From contig JBDLTZ010000099.1 in assembly GCA_039805565.1 (NCBI GenBank), positions 1 to 29,642 on the forward strand: 29,642 bases of DNA, in the 5' to 3' direction. The DNA comes from CALJIC01 sp039805565. Its GTDB lineage: Bacteria; Chloroflexota; Chloroflexia; Chloroflexales; Roseiflexaceae. The position numbers and the translations under genes were made by a program. Below are positions 16,165-24,833 of the stretch, one piece after another. How positions within the stretch are numbered: position 1 is the first letter of the stretch; every line of letters begins with the position of its first letter. Below the pieces are notes generated by a model that worked only from the letters and a program-made list of their open reading frames with translations, was not told the origin of the DNA and did not search any database.

Positions 16165-16398
16165 ATGCCAAAGCCCCCCGTAGAGCTCTACATCGGTGAC
16201 GTCGTCCAGATGCGTAAACCGCACCCCTGCGGCGGCGACACCTGGCGCGTCGTGCGGCTCGGCGCCGAGATCGGCATCCGCTGCGCCACTTGCGAGCGCA
16301 AAGTGCTTCTGCCGCGCGCGACCTTCGAGCGCCGCGTCAAGCGCTTCGTCTCACGCGGAGCCCCGGAGACCCCCGCCGAGGCCGACGACGCGCCGTAG
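16165..16398 (+). CDS. DUF951 family small protein
   Basis: The 77-residue protein matches DUF951. The family core is visible: VELYIGDVVQMRKPHPCGGD, WRVVRLGAEIGIRCATCERK and VLLPRATFERRVKRFV. The Cys of HPCGG and the pair in CATC may bind a metal or act together; the family has no proven function but is broadly conserved in Gram-positive bacteria and Chloroflexota, often near translation or replication genes. The ATG follows the right arm of the heptad repeat by six bases and has only a weak GAGAAG site, so expression may depend on upstream translation or on the hairpin. The tail is acidic and not part of the conserved domain. Confidence 0.9.
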   Translation: MPKPPVELYIGDVVQMRKPHPCGGDTWRVVRLGAEIGIRCATCERKVLLPRATFERRVKRFVSRGAPETPAEADDAP

Positions 16399-16410
16399 CC
16401 CCCGCCAGCA

Positions 16411-16440
16411 TTGGCGCGCCGGCCCCAAACGCGGTATCAT
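16411..16440 (+). promoter_or_regulatory. Promoter of the NfeD-slipin operon
   Basis: -35 TTGGCG (16411-16416), 18-base spacer and -10 TATCAT (16435-16440), placing the start near 16447 and a leader of about 20 bases. Confidence 0.6.
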
Positions 16441-16466
16441 GACACTATCGCAGTCGTGGGGTGGTC

Positions 16467-17849
16467 ATGAAGCGCATCATCTTCGCCCGTCTGGCGTGGC
16501 AGGTGGTCCTGACGCTAGTGCTGCTCGTGCTCGCCGCGCCCGCGCAGGGCGCGCCCGCACCCCAGGCGGCCCCGGCGCCCGTCTACGCCGTCGACGTGCA
16601 GGGCCCGGTCACCGCCGCGACGATCGGGTACCTCCGCCGCGCCGTCCAGGTCGCCGAGGCGGCCGACGCCCAGGCGCTACTGATCACGCTCAGCGGTGGC
16701 GGCGGCGTCCTGCGCGATATCAGGCCCTTCGCGGGCGAGCTCGCCAGCGCGCGCGTGCCCATCGTGGTCTACGTGGCGCCCGGCACAGCCTCCGGAGCGC
16801 CCGGTGCCTTCCTGCTCAGCGGCGCCCACATCAGCGCCCTCGCCCCCGGCACCAGCTTCGGCAGCCCCTACCCGCTCGCGCAGGTAGACGCGGCTCTCAC
16901 CGATCAGACTCGCAACCTCGTGCTGGACAGCGTGGCCGAGCAGCTGCGCGAGTGGAACGAGGCCCGCGGCCGCGGCGCCGAGTGGGTGGACCGCGCCGTG
17001 CGCGAGGGGATCGTGCTGAGCAACGAGCAGGCCGCCGCTGCCACGCCGCCGGCCGTGGACCTCGTGGCGGCCGACACCGCCGAGCTGCTGACGCTGCTCG
17101 AGGGGCGGCGCGTGCGGCTCGAGGACGGGCGCACCGTGCAGCTCAGCACTCTCGGCGTCCAGCCCGCGCCGGTCGCGCCGACCCTGCTCGAGAGCCTGTG
17201 GCTGGCGCTGGCCGACCCGACGGTGGCCTTCGCGCTGCTCATCCTCGGCGCGATGGCGATCTACCTCGAGCTGGCGTCGCCGGGCATGGGCGTGTTCCTC
17301 GGCATCGGGCTCGTGCTGCTGCTGGCCTCCGGCGCCGGGCTTATCGTCCTCCCACTGCGCTGGTGGGGCGTAGCGCTCATGCTGCTCGGCCTGCTGCTGA
17401 TCGGCGCCGAGATCGTCGTGCACACCCACGGCGCGCTGACGGTGGCCGGGCTGGCCGCGCTGGTGTTCGGCGCGCTCAACATGGTGGACCCCGTGCAGGC
17501 GCCGGGGGCGGGCGTGGCCCCCTGGGCGATCGGGCTCGTGGCGCTCGGGATGGCCGGCGCGGCTGCGGGCGGCGTCGCGCTCGCCATCAGCAGCCGTGCG
17601 CGCCCCGTCGCGCTCGGGCCGCAGTCGCTGGTGGGCAAGATCGCCGAGGTGCGCCGGAGGCTCGACCCGCGCGGCATGGTGTTCGTCGAGGGCGCCCTGT
17701 GGCAGGCGATCAGCGAGGGGGACACCGTCGAGCCCGGGGACTGGGTGCGCGTGACGGCCGTCCACAACCTTCAGCTGATCGTCCGCCCGCTCGACACAGA
17801 AGATTCCTATGGGGGAGGCTCGGGGGGGCGCGTCCCCTCCGAAACATAA
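16467..17849 (+). CDS. NfeD-type membrane protein with ClpP-like serine protease domain (nucleophile apparently missing)
   Basis: The 460-residue protein has a signal peptide (WQVVLTLVLLVLAAPAQG), an extracytoplasmic ClpP/crotonase-like domain (about 38-230), four to five membrane spans (about 255-375) and a C-terminal OB-fold NfeD domain (LVGKIAEVRRRLDPRGMVFV ... GDWVRVTAV). Full-length NfeD proteins of the PH1510 type are Ser-Lys proteases that cleave stomatins. The oxyanion region (LITLSGGGGVL) is recognisable, but where the family has 'A-S-A-G' this protein has G-A-P-G (about 110-113), so the serine seems replaced by Ala. It may be inactive. The ATG at 16467 is preferred over GTG at 16461 because GGGGTGG precedes it. 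A slipin gene follows after 12 bases, the standard partner. Confidence 0.88.
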   Translation: MKRIIFARLAWQVVLTLVLLVLAAPAQGAPAPQAAPAPVYAVDVQGPVTAATIGYLRRAVQVAEAADAQALLITLSGGGGVLRDIRPFAGELASARVPIVVYVAPGTASGAPGAFLLSGAHISALAPGTSFGSPYPLAQVDAALTDQTRNLVLDSVAEQLREWNEARGRGAEWVDRAVREGIVLSNEQAAAATPPAVDLVAADTAELLTLLEGRRVRLEDGRTVQLSTLGVQPAPVAPTLLESLWLALADPTVAFALLILGAMAIYLELASPGMGVFLGIGLVLLLASGAGLIVLPLRWWGVALMLLGLLLIGAEIVVHTHGALTVAGLAALVFGALNMVDPVQAPGAGVAPWAIGLVALGMAGAAAGGVALAISSRARPVALGPQSLVGKIAEVRRRLDPRGMVFVEGALWQAISEGDTVEPGDWVRVTAVHNLQLIVRPLDTEDSYGGGSGGRVPSET

Positions 17850-17861
17850 GAGGGGACTCCA

Positions 17862-18698
17862 ATGAGTATCGGACCTGCCCTGCTCTGCTTCGCCGTCCTG
17901 GCGTTCGCGCTCCTGATGGTGGCGCTCTCGGCCATCAAGATCGTGCCCGAGTACGAGCGCGGCGTCGTCTTCCGGCTCGGCCGGCTGGTTGGCGCGCGCG
18001 GCCCCGGCCTGTTCCTGCTCATCCCGATCGTCGAGCGCATGGTCCGCGTGGACATGCGCGTGATCACCATGGACGTGCCGCCGCAGGAGGTCATCACGCT
18101 CGACAACGTGACGATCAAGGTCAACGCGGTGCTCTACTTCATGGTGATCGACCCGCAGCTGGCGATCGTCAAAGTGATGGACTTCATCCGCGCCACCATG
18201 CAGATCGCCCAGACCACCCTGCGCAGCGTGGTGGGCCAGGTGGAGCTCGACGAGCTGCTGGCGCGGCGCGAGGCGATCAACGAGCGGCTCCAGCGCATCA
18301 TCGACGAGCAGACCGAACCGTGGGGCGTGAAGGTGACGATCGTCGAGGTGAAGGACGTCGAGCTGCCGCAGAGCATGCAGCGCGCGATGGCCAAGCAGGC
18401 CGAGGCCGAGCGCGAGAAGCGCGCGAAGATCATCCACGCCGACGGCGAGTTCCAGGCCTCCAAGATGCTCGCCGAGGCCGCTGAGGTGATCGGCAGTCAG
18501 CCGGCCACCCTCCAGCTGCGCTACCTCCAGACCCTCACCGAGATCGCGGTGGAGAAGAACAGCACGATTATCTTCCCGCTCCCCGTGGACACCATCAAGG
18601 TGTTCCTCGACGGCATGCAGGCGGTGCAGAACGGCAACGGCGCCCAGCACACACAGCCGCTGCGCGAGCCGCCGCGCAAGGAGGAGCCCCGCCCCTGA
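17862..18698 (+). CDS. Slipin / stomatin-like SPFH (band 7) protein
   Basis: The 278-residue protein has one N-terminal membrane anchor (LLCFAVLAFALLMVALSAI) followed by the SPFH/band 7 domain: IVPEYERGVVFRLGRLVG, GPGLFLLIPIVERMVRVDMR, TMDVPPQEVITLDNVTIKVN and VVGQVELDELLARREAIN, all typical of prokaryotic slipins. A coiled-coil-prone region follows (AMAKQAEAEREKRAKII), then the conserved LRYLQTLTEIAVEKNSTIIF. Slipins form oligomeric membrane microdomain scaffolds. The NfeD gene ends 12 bases upstream, so both are one operon and probably one complex. GAGGGG about 7 bases before the ATG serves as SD. The C-terminal tail is Pro/Glu-rich and variable. Confidence 0.93.
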   Translation: MSIGPALLCFAVLAFALLMVALSAIKIVPEYERGVVFRLGRLVGARGPGLFLLIPIVERMVRVDMRVITMDVPPQEVITLDNVTIKVNAVLYFMVIDPQLAIVKVMDFIRATMQIAQTTLRSVVGQVELDELLARREAINERLQRIIDEQTEPWGVKVTIVEVKDVELPQSMQRAMAKQAEAEREKRAKIIHADGEFQASKMLAEAAEVIGSQPATLQLRYLQTLTEIAVEKNSTIIFPLPVDTIKVFLDGMQAVQNGNGAQHTQPLREPPRKEEPRP

Positions 18699-18741
18699 GT
18701 CCGTCTGCTACCAGGAGTAGCGGTCGCCCGATTGCCCCCTG

Positions 18742-18750
18742 TGCTATAAT
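18742..18750 (+). promoter_or_regulatory. Extended -10 promoter of pepA
   Basis: TGCTATAAT is a perfect -10 with the extended TG. No clear -35. The predicted leader is about 140 bases, unusually long for this window, with short inverted repeats such as ACCGT/ACGGT and CAGCA/TGCTG but no known riboswitch consensus recognised. Confidence 0.6.
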
Positions 18751-18896
18751 GGCCGCACAGGTAGCACGTGTGGCGGCGCGCTTCTCCTCACCTCCGCGCC
18801 GACAACACATGCGCACCTCATACCGTCCGGCCGCCCCGGCAGCACTGCTGTCGTACGGTGCGCCGGCGTCTCTCTCCCGATGCACGCGGAGTCAGC

Positions 18897-20357
18897 ATGA
18901 ATATCTCGGTCATTTCCGGCAGCGCCGCGCAGCAGGACACCCCCCTGCTGGTGCTCGGCGCCTTCGATGGCGAGCCGATCCCGGCCCCCGCCGCCGATCT
19001 GCTCGAGCAGGGGGATTTCTCCGGCAAGCCGAAGCAGCTTCTCCTGCTCTACCCGCGCGGCGCCGTCTCCGCCCGCCGCCTGCTCCTGGTCGGCCTCGGC
19101 AAGCGCGCCCAGCTCACCGGCGAGCGCCTGCGTGAGGCCGCGGCCGTGGTCGCCCAGCGCGCCGCCGAGCTGAAGGTCGAGCGCGTCACCTTCGAGCTCC
19201 CCGCATCCGACGCCCTCCCCGCCGCCGTGGCCGCCCAGGCGCTCGCCGAGGGCGCGCTCATGGGAAGCTACCGCTTCCAGCAGTACAAGAGCGGCCTCAC
19301 CGCGGACGACACCTACCAGGTGGCCGAGCTCCAGATCCTGGCTGCCGACGAGGCCGCCGCGCAGGAGGGCGCCCGGGTCGGGGCCGCCGTGGCGCGCGGC
19401 GTGGCCCTCGCGCGGGACCTCGGCAACACCCCCGGCAACGACCTCCCGCCGGCCAAGCTGGTGGAGGCCGCCCGCGCCGTGGCCGAGAGATTCGGCATGC
19501 AGGCCACCATCTTCGGCCCCGAAGAGCTGCGCGCCCAGGGCTTCGGCGGTGTGATCGGCGTAGGCCAGGGCTCGGCCAACCCGCCGCACGTCGCGATCGT
19601 CGAGTACGGCACCAAGGCCGAGGGCGTCCCCACCGTCTGCCTCGTCGGCAAGGGCATCACCTTCGACACCGGCGGCATCTCGATCAAGCCGGCCGAGGGC
19701 ATGGAGGCCATGAAGATGGATATGGGCGGCGCCGCGGCCGTGATCGGCACGCTGCACGTCCTCGGCGAGCTCCAGCTCCCCATCCACGTGGTGGGCCTGA
19801 TCGGCTCCGCCGAGAACATGCCCAGCTCCACCGCCTACAAGCCCGGCGACATCCTCAAGACCCTCAGCGGCAAGACGATCGAGGTGATCAACACCGACGC
19901 CGAGGGGCGCATCGTCCTGGCCGACGTGCTGTACTACGCCCAGCGCTACCAGCCGGACGCGATCATCGACCTGGCCACGCTCACCGGCGCGATCATGGTG
20001 GCCCTCGGCGCCCACGCGATCGGCATGATGACCAACGACGACGGGCTCGCCCAGCGCCTCGCCCGCGCCGGCGACGAGGCCGGCGAGCGCGCCTGGCAGC
20101 TCCCGCTCTGGGACCCCTACAAGGAGATGGTCAAGAGCGACATCGCCGACGTGAAGAACAGCACCGGGCGCTACGGCGGCGCCATCACCGCTGCCGCCTT
20201 CCTATCGAACTTCGTCGGCGAGTGCTCCTGGGCACACCTCGACATCGCCGGCACCGCCTGGACCGATGCGCGCCCCAAGAGCTACACGCCCAAGGGCGCC
20301 ACGGGCGTCGGCGTGCGCCTGCTCACCCAGGCGCTCCGCACCTGGACCGAGCGCTAA
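18897..20357 (+). CDS. pepA: Leucyl (M17) aminopeptidase
   Basis: The 486-residue cytosolic enzyme removes N-terminal residues, preferring Leu, with two metal ions. The C-terminal catalytic domain has the metal and active-site segments VGKGITFDTGGISIKPAEGM (catalytic Lys and Asp), MKMDMGGAAAVIG, ENMPSSTAYKPGDI and the family signature NTDAEGRIVLADVL. The N-terminal domain (residues about 1-165) is the usual regulatory domain. The length is typical. The ATG at 18897 is chosen because GCGGAG precedes it by 6 bases. It has its own promoter and ends before a large hairpin, so it is probably monocistronic. Confidence 0.96.
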   Translation: MNISVISGSAAQQDTPLLVLGAFDGEPIPAPAADLLEQGDFSGKPKQLLLLYPRGAVSARRLLLVGLGKRAQLTGERLREAAAVVAQRAAELKVERVTFELPASDALPAAVAAQALAEGALMGSYRFQQYKSGLTADDTYQVAELQILAADEAAAQEGARVGAAVARGVALARDLGNTPGNDLPPAKLVEAARAVAERFGMQATIFGPEELRAQGFGGVIGVGQGSANPPHVAIVEYGTKAEGVPTVCLVGKGITFDTGGISIKPAEGMEAMKMDMGGAAAVIGTLHVLGELQLPIHVVGLIGSAENMPSSTAYKPGDILKTLSGKTIEVINTDAEGRIVLADVLYYAQRYQPDAIIDLATLTGAIMVALGAHAIGMMTNDDGLAQRLARAGDEAGERAWQLPLWDPYKEMVKSDIADVKNSTGRYGGAITAAAFLSNFVGECSWAHLDIAGTAWTDARPKSYTPKGATGVGVRLLTQALRTWTER

Positions 20358-20384
20358 GCCCGCGCTCCTGGAGCACGTCCTCGG

Positions 20385-20451
20385 CAGACGGCCGACCACC
20401 GACCACGGGACCGACCACGTCCTGGTCGTACCATCGGTGGCCGGCCGTCTG
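20385..20451 (+). repeat. Inverted repeat hairpin downstream of pepA, with CCGACCA units
   Basis: An 18-bp stem with one mismatch (20385-20402 with 20434-20451), with inner pairing GACCA/TGGTC. CCGACCA occurs at 20392-20398, 20399-20405 and 20411-20417, i.e. with spacings of 7 and 12. Probably a terminator or 3'-end structure for pepA and related in design to the heptad elements. Confidence 0.7.
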
Positions 20452-20547
20452 TGTCACGGAGCAGGCGTCCCAACAGCAATGACGTAGCCGGGCGACACCC
20501 TACGACGACACACGCGCAGCGCCGCGCGGGGCGAAAAGGAGCGTCAG

Positions 20548-21465
20548 ATGCTGGACGAGATGATTGTTCGCTTCTGGGGGGTGCGCGGGAGCCACCCCGT
20601 TCCGGGGCCGCGTACCGTGCGCTACGGTGGCAACACTTCCTGCGTCGAGATCCAGGCCGGGCCGCACACGATCATCCTCGACGCCGGCACGGGGATCATC
20701 AACCTCGGGGCCGACCTGCTGCAGCGCTCGCGCGCCAACGGCAACCGGCCGGTAGTGGCCACCATCTTCTTCACCCACATGCACCACGACCACACCCAGG
20801 GGTTCCCGTTCTTCAAGCCCGCCTACCTGGGCGCCAGCACGCTCAACATCCTCGGCCCCAAGGTGTTCCAGGACGACCTCGAGCAGGCGCTGGCCAACGC
20901 CATGCTCCCACCCAGCTTCCCGATCAGCCTCGACGAGCTGGCCTCGCTCAAGATCCTGCGCAACATCAGCGAGAGCAACATCGTCCTCCTCGGGCACACC
21001 CCCACCGACGTGCAGGTGCTCAACCGCTACCACAACGAGATCGATGAGTCGCCCGACCTGGTGCGCGTCCGCACCTTCCACAGCTACGCACACCCCAAGA
21101 ACGGCGTCAATATCTACCGCATCACCTGGCGCGATAAGACAGTGGTCTACGCGACCGACACCGAGGGGTATGTTGAGGGCGACCAGAAGCTGGTGGCCTT
21201 CGCGCAGGGCGCCGACCTGCTCATCCACGATGCGCAGTATCGGCTCGAGGATTACGTCAACCCAGCGGACCCAAAGCAGGGGTACGGGCACAGCACGCCG
21301 GAGATGGCGTGCGGCGTGGCGAAGCAGGCCGGCATCCGCCAGCTCGTGCTGTTCCACCACGACCCGAACTACGACGACGAGACAGTGGCGGCGATCGAGG
21401 CCGATGCGCAGCGGCACTTCCCACGCACCTGCGCCGCCTATGAGGGGATGGAGGTACGGCTCTGA
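20548..21465 (+). CDS. Metallo-beta-lactamase-fold hydrolase
   Basis: The 305-residue protein has the metallo-beta-lactamase fold. The metal motif FTHMHHDHTQGFPFF (H-x-H-x-D-H, residues about 76-81) is intact, DAGTG provides the preceding strand loop, VVYATDTEGY carries the bridging Asp, and LFHHDPNYDD near the C-terminus provides the last His ligand. The N-terminus (IVRFWGVRGSHPVPGP ... YGGNTSC) is typical of a bacterial subgroup of this fold that sits near signalling genes. It could be a phosphodiesterase or other hydrolase; the substrate is unknown. AAAAGGAG lies 7 bases before the ATG. A large histidine kinase gene converges on its 3' end, with a heptad element between. Confidence 0.85.
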   Translation: MLDEMIVRFWGVRGSHPVPGPRTVRYGGNTSCVEIQAGPHTIILDAGTGIINLGADLLQRSRANGNRPVVATIFFTHMHHDHTQGFPFFKPAYLGASTLNILGPKVFQDDLEQALANAMLPPSFPISLDELASLKILRNISESNIVLLGHTPTDVQVLNRYHNEIDESPDLVRVRTFHSYAHPKNGVNIYRITWRDKTVVYATDTEGYVEGDQKLVAFAQGADLLIHDAQYRLEDYVNPADPKQGYGHSTPEMACGVAKQAGIRQLVLFHHDPNYDDETVAAIEADAQRHFPRTCAAYEGMEVRL

Positions 21466-21550
21466 AGCCACGAGCCACAAGTCGTGAGTCTTGAGCTCGA
21501 GCACCACCGACTCAAGACTCAAGGCTCAAGGCTCAAGACTCACGGCTCGA
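21464..21550. repeat. Heptad-repeat inverted element between convergent genes
   Basis: Left arm GAAGCCA, CGAGCCA, CAAGTCG, TGAGTCT, TGAGCTC (21464-21498). Right arm GACTCAA, GACTCAA, GGCTCAA, GGCTCAA, GACTCAC, GGCTCGA (21509-21550). 21484-21496 (GTGAGTCTTGAGC) pairs with GCTCAAGACTCAC in the right arm. The TGA stops of the hydrolase (21463-21465) and the kinase (21542 to 21540) both touch or lie in the arrays. It is suited to act as a bidirectional terminator. Confidence 0.92.
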
Positions 21551-24500
21551 GTGGCAGCATGAAGAAGAAGGTGCTGCCGCGCCCCGGCTCGCTCTCGACC
21601 CAGATATGGCCGGCGTGCGCCTCGACCACCAGCTTGCAGAACGTGAGCCCTAGGCCGGTGCCGCCGCGCCGCTCGCCCACCTGGCCGAACTTGGCAAAGA
21701 TCTTATCGCGGTCCTTTGTCGCGATCCCCACGCCCTGGTCGCTCACGGAGACCGTGATGCCGCTGCGTGCGCCGCGCACCTCGATCCCCGCGCCGTCGGT
21801 AGCGTAGGTTCGAACGAGAACCGTACTGCCGCGCCCGCTGAACTTGAGCGCGTTCGCCAGCAGGTTCTGCACCACGCGCACCACCAGCCCGACGTCGGCC
21901 TGGGCCAGCGGCAGCTCGCGCTCCAGGTCCAGCTGCACCGTGATGCGCCGCTCCTGCGCCAGCGACGCCATCTGCGAGGTGGCCTGGGCTACCAGAGCGG
22001 CAACATCACAGGGCGCCAGATCCAGCGGCATACGGCCGGCCTCGAGACGGCTAATATCCAGCAGCGTACTGATCATCTCGAGCATCTGCTGGGAGCTGCC
22101 GCTGGCGATACTGAGGACGTGCTGCTGGCTCTCGTTGAGCTGGCCGGACACGCCGCGCAGCAGCAGGTCGATCGAGGCCATCACGCTCGAGAGCGGGCTG
22201 CGCAGGTCGTGGACGATCATGTGGGTGAGGTCCTCACGCAGCTGCTCAGACTCGCGGGCCTCTGTGATATCCCGCAGCACCAGCAGCGCGCCCCCGCGCT
22301 GGCCGGCGACGTCTCCGCTGCTGATGGCCGTCAGCAGCGTCCACTCGACGAAGCGCACCGGCCCCGCGCCCTCGCGCAGCACGCCGCTCACGAAGCTCTC
22401 GCGGCCGGCGAGGATATTGTCCAGGGCGCGGCGAAGCGCCACCCAGTCCTCAGGGAGGTAGAGGGCGACGTCGTCCCAGGCCGACAGGAAGGACTCCACC
22501 GCCACGCCGCGGGTGGCCTGCGGGGCAAGACCGCAGAGCTCATGGAGGGCAGCGTTGGCGATCGCCACGCGCGCATCGGGGCCAATCAGCACGATCCCCT
22601 CGCGTGTCGAGGCCAGGATCGAAGCCATCTGATCGCGCGCGGCGCGCACGGCTGTGAACAGCTCGATGCTCTCCACCGCGCCGGCCGCCTGGGTCGCGAA
22701 CAGGACCACCGTCTCGCGGTCCGGCCCATCCGGCACGTTATCGGCGTAGTAGACGCACATGCAGCCAAGGGTGTGCTGCGTGGCGCGCAGCGGCACCACC
22801 AGCACGGCACGGGCGCCCACGCTCGCGATACTGGCCGGGAGCTCGCCGAGCATCAGCTCCGGGCGACCCGTCACGAGCACGCGCCCCAGCAGCGGGCTGA
22901 GCTGCGGCGACATAGCCACCGGGGCGCCGACCTGCACTACGGCGCGGAAGATATCCCCCTCGGGGACGAACACCCCCGCTCCGAGCGCGCCGGTCATCTC
23001 GGCCACGCCGCGGGCCGTCATGCCGAAGATCTCCTCGGCGGTGCGGAGCGCTGTGTTGATCGCCATCCCCAGCGCGTTGAGGGCCGTGAGGCTCCGCAGG
23101 TTGTGCTGAAGCTGCCCGTTGGTACGCGCCAGCTCCTCGGCGCGCCGGGCCAGGGCCTGGTCTACCTCGCCGAAGCGCCGCGCGTTCTCCAGGGCGATCA
23201 CAGCGTAGTCTGCCACCGCCTCGAGCAGTTTCTGGTCGTCCTCTGTGAAGAGTGCCCCGTTCCGCCGGTTCAGGACCTCGATCACGCCGCGCACACCCCC
23301 CACGCCGCGCAGCGGCGTGGCCAGCAGCGCGCGCGTGGTGTAGCCCGTGCTCCTGTCGGTCGAGTCATCGAAGCGCTCATCCTGCCGCACATCATTGCTG
23401 AAGACCGACAGGCCGGTCTCGGCGACGTACCCGGCCAACCCAACGCCGCGCGCGAGGCGCTGCCCGATGAGCTGCGAGCCGACCGGGCCGATCGTATAGG
23501 CGAAGACCAGATCGCCGCTCTCGTCGTCGGTGAGCAGCAGCGAGCCCTCCTCCACGTCGAGCAGCTCGCTCACCTGCTCCATGATCAGCGACGGGACGCG
23601 CACCGGGTCCAGCGAGGAGGTGATCGTGCGGCCGATCTGGTTGAGCACGGCCAGCTGGCGTGCCTGCCGCTCGCTCCGCTGGTACAGCCGCGCATTCTCG
23701 ATCGCCGCCGCCGCCTGTGACGCCACAGTGGTGAATAGCTCGACGTGCTCCGGCGTATAGGCGTACCCCTCGCGCGGGCTCGAGCTCGACATGACGCCGA
23801 TCACCTGGTCGCGGGCGATCAGCGGCACGCCGAGCCAGGCCCGGCTGCTGTTCATCATGCTGAACGGCCGTGGAGATACCCCACGGCGGCGGCACTCCTC
23901 CTGGTAGTCCGCGGTGCACAGCGGCTGGCGCTCGCGCACCACGACGCCGGAGAGCCCCACGCTCGCCGGCCAGTAGTCACCGGTCGTGAGCACCTGGCCC
24001 TCGCTCACCAGGTGGATGAGCTCGAACATATCCGACGAGCGGTGGTAGAGCGCAATGTAGAAAAACGGCGCATCGACGAGCCGCGCGGTCACGACGTAGA
24101 TCGCATCGAGCAGCGCGTCCAGGTCCAGCACCCCGCCGAGCAGCTGCCCCACCTCGTTCAGTGTGCGCAGGTAGACGAGCTGGTCCTCCCGGCTCTCGGA
24201 CACCTCGAGCATTGCAAGGGACGCCGCCAGCTGCGCGGCCACAGAGGCAAGGAAGGTCACATGCTCGGGCTGCCACTCGCCGCCCCCCAGGCAAACCCAG
24301 CCCTGCGTCTCCCTGCGCACCCGCAGCGGCGCGTAGCACCACGACAGCTGCTCCGCGCGGGGCTCCATGACCAGCTCGCCGCGGTCGAGCAGGGCGAGCT
24401 GCCCCGCTGAGGGCTGGCAGACAGCCTCTGCAGCCTGAGGGCCAAACACGCGGCGCATCTGCCCTCCATCCCACACGATCTGCAGGAACTGCGGCAGGAG

Positions 24501-24626
24501 GGCGCGCTCGAGGGCGTGCGCGCCCGCGGACGCGCCGCCTTCCACGCTGGACGCATCCCCAAGACGGACACTGAGCTGATGGTAGACCTGTAGAAGGTCG
24601 ACGCCAGTTACGGCGATGTTGGCCAT
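21540..24626 (-). CDS. Soluble multi-GAF, PAS sensor histidine kinase
   Basis: The protein (about 1028 residues from this ATG) has no membrane span. It has about four GAF-like domains in the first 650 residues (well seen: LNEVGQLLGGVLDLDALLDA..., LNQIGRTITSSLDPVRVPSL... and LNALGMAINTALRTAEEIFG...), a PAS domain (ILASTREGIVLIGPDARVAI), a HisKA domain (THMIVHDLRSPLSSVM, phosphorylated His near 806) and an HATPase with N box (VQNLLANALKFS), G1 (VSDQGVGIATKD) and G2 (RRGGTGLGLTFCK). It autophosphorylates in response to cytoplasmic ligands or redox state and passes phosphate to a response regulator not in this window. GTG at 24641 and ATG at 24626 both fit; neither has a clear SD. The stop is inside the heptad array. 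Confidence 0.92.
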   Translation of the reverse strand: MANIAVTGVDLLQVYHQLSVRLGDASSVEGGASAGAHALERALLPQFLQIVWDGGQMRRVFGPQAAEAVCQPSAGQLALLDRGELVMEPRAEQLSWCYAPLRVRRETQGWVCLGGGEWQPEHVTFLASVAAQLAASLAMLEVSESREDQLVYLRTLNEVGQLLGGVLDLDALLDAIYVVTARLVDAPFFYIALYHRSSDMFELIHLVSEGQVLTTGDYWPASVGLSGVVVRERQPLCTADYQEECRRRGVSPRPFSMMNSSRAWLGVPLIARDQVIGVMSSSSPREGYAYTPEHVELFTTVASQAAAAIENARLYQRSERQARQLAVLNQIGRTITSSLDPVRVPSLIMEQVSELLDVEEGSLLLTDDESGDLVFAYTIGPVGSQLIGQRLARGVGLAGYVAETGLSVFSNDVRQDERFDDSTDRSTGYTTRALLATPLRGVGGVRGVIEVLNRRNGALFTEDDQKLLEAVADYAVIALENARRFGEVDQALARRAEELARTNGQLQHNLRSLTALNALGMAINTALRTAEEIFGMTARGVAEMTGALGAGVFVPEGDIFRAVVQVGAPVAMSPQLSPLLGRVLVTGRPELMLGELPASIASVGARAVLVVPLRATQHTLGCMCVYYADNVPDGPDRETVVLFATQAAGAVESIELFTAVRAARDQMASILASTREGIVLIGPDARVAIANAALHELCGLAPQATRGVAVESFLSAWDDVALYLPEDWVALRRALDNILAGRESFVSGVLREGAGPVRFVEWTLLTAISSGDVAGQRGGALLVLRDITEARESEQLREDLTHMIVHDLRSPLSSVMASIDLLLRGVSGQLNESQQHVLSIASGSSQQMLEMISTLLDISRLEAGRMPLDLAPCDVAALVAQATSQMASLAQERRITVQLDLERELPLAQADVGLVVRVVQNLLANALKFSGRGSTVLVRTYATDGAGIEVRGARSGITVSVSDQGVGIATKDRDKIFAKFGQVGERRGGTGLGLTFCKLVVEAHAGHIWVESEPGRGSTFFFMLPLEP

Positions 24627-24670
24627 GTCGTCTACAGACACAGAAGGTGCTTGAAGGAAATTTTACGGGC

Positions 24671-24676
24671 ATTTTA
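24671..24676 (-). promoter_or_regulatory. Possible -10 element of the kinase gene
   Basis: TAAAAT (24676 to 24671) lies about 45 bases upstream of the ATG, without a recognisable -35. It is the best match in the 207-base divergent gap on this strand. Confidence 0.25.
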
Positions 24677-24738
24677 CCAGAGATGGGGCGGGCGCGCTAG
24701 GGTGGGCCAATACGTCGAAAGTATGAAAGATTCGCTGT

Positions 24739-24767
24739 TTGACGGGCTATAAGCGGGTTGGTATAAT
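24739..24767 (+). promoter_or_regulatory. Near-consensus sigma-70-type promoter of the small membrane protein gene
   Basis: -35 TTGACG (24739-24744), 17-base spacer, -10 TATAAT (24762-24767) with an extended TG (TGGTATAAT). It is the best promoter in the window and predicts strong constitutive expression, with a leader of about 60 bases. Confidence 0.85.
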
Positions 24768-24833
24768 CCTGGACCGGTGGCGCAGGGTGCAGCGCGCCAC
24801 GTGTTGTGAAGCCGCACGTGCAGGAGAGCGATG

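Noticed and set aside
16677..18650. Long minus-strand open frame opposite the NfeD-slipin operon
   Set aside because: Antisense shadow with biased His/Asp/Arg composition and no domain; the plus-strand genes are well supported.
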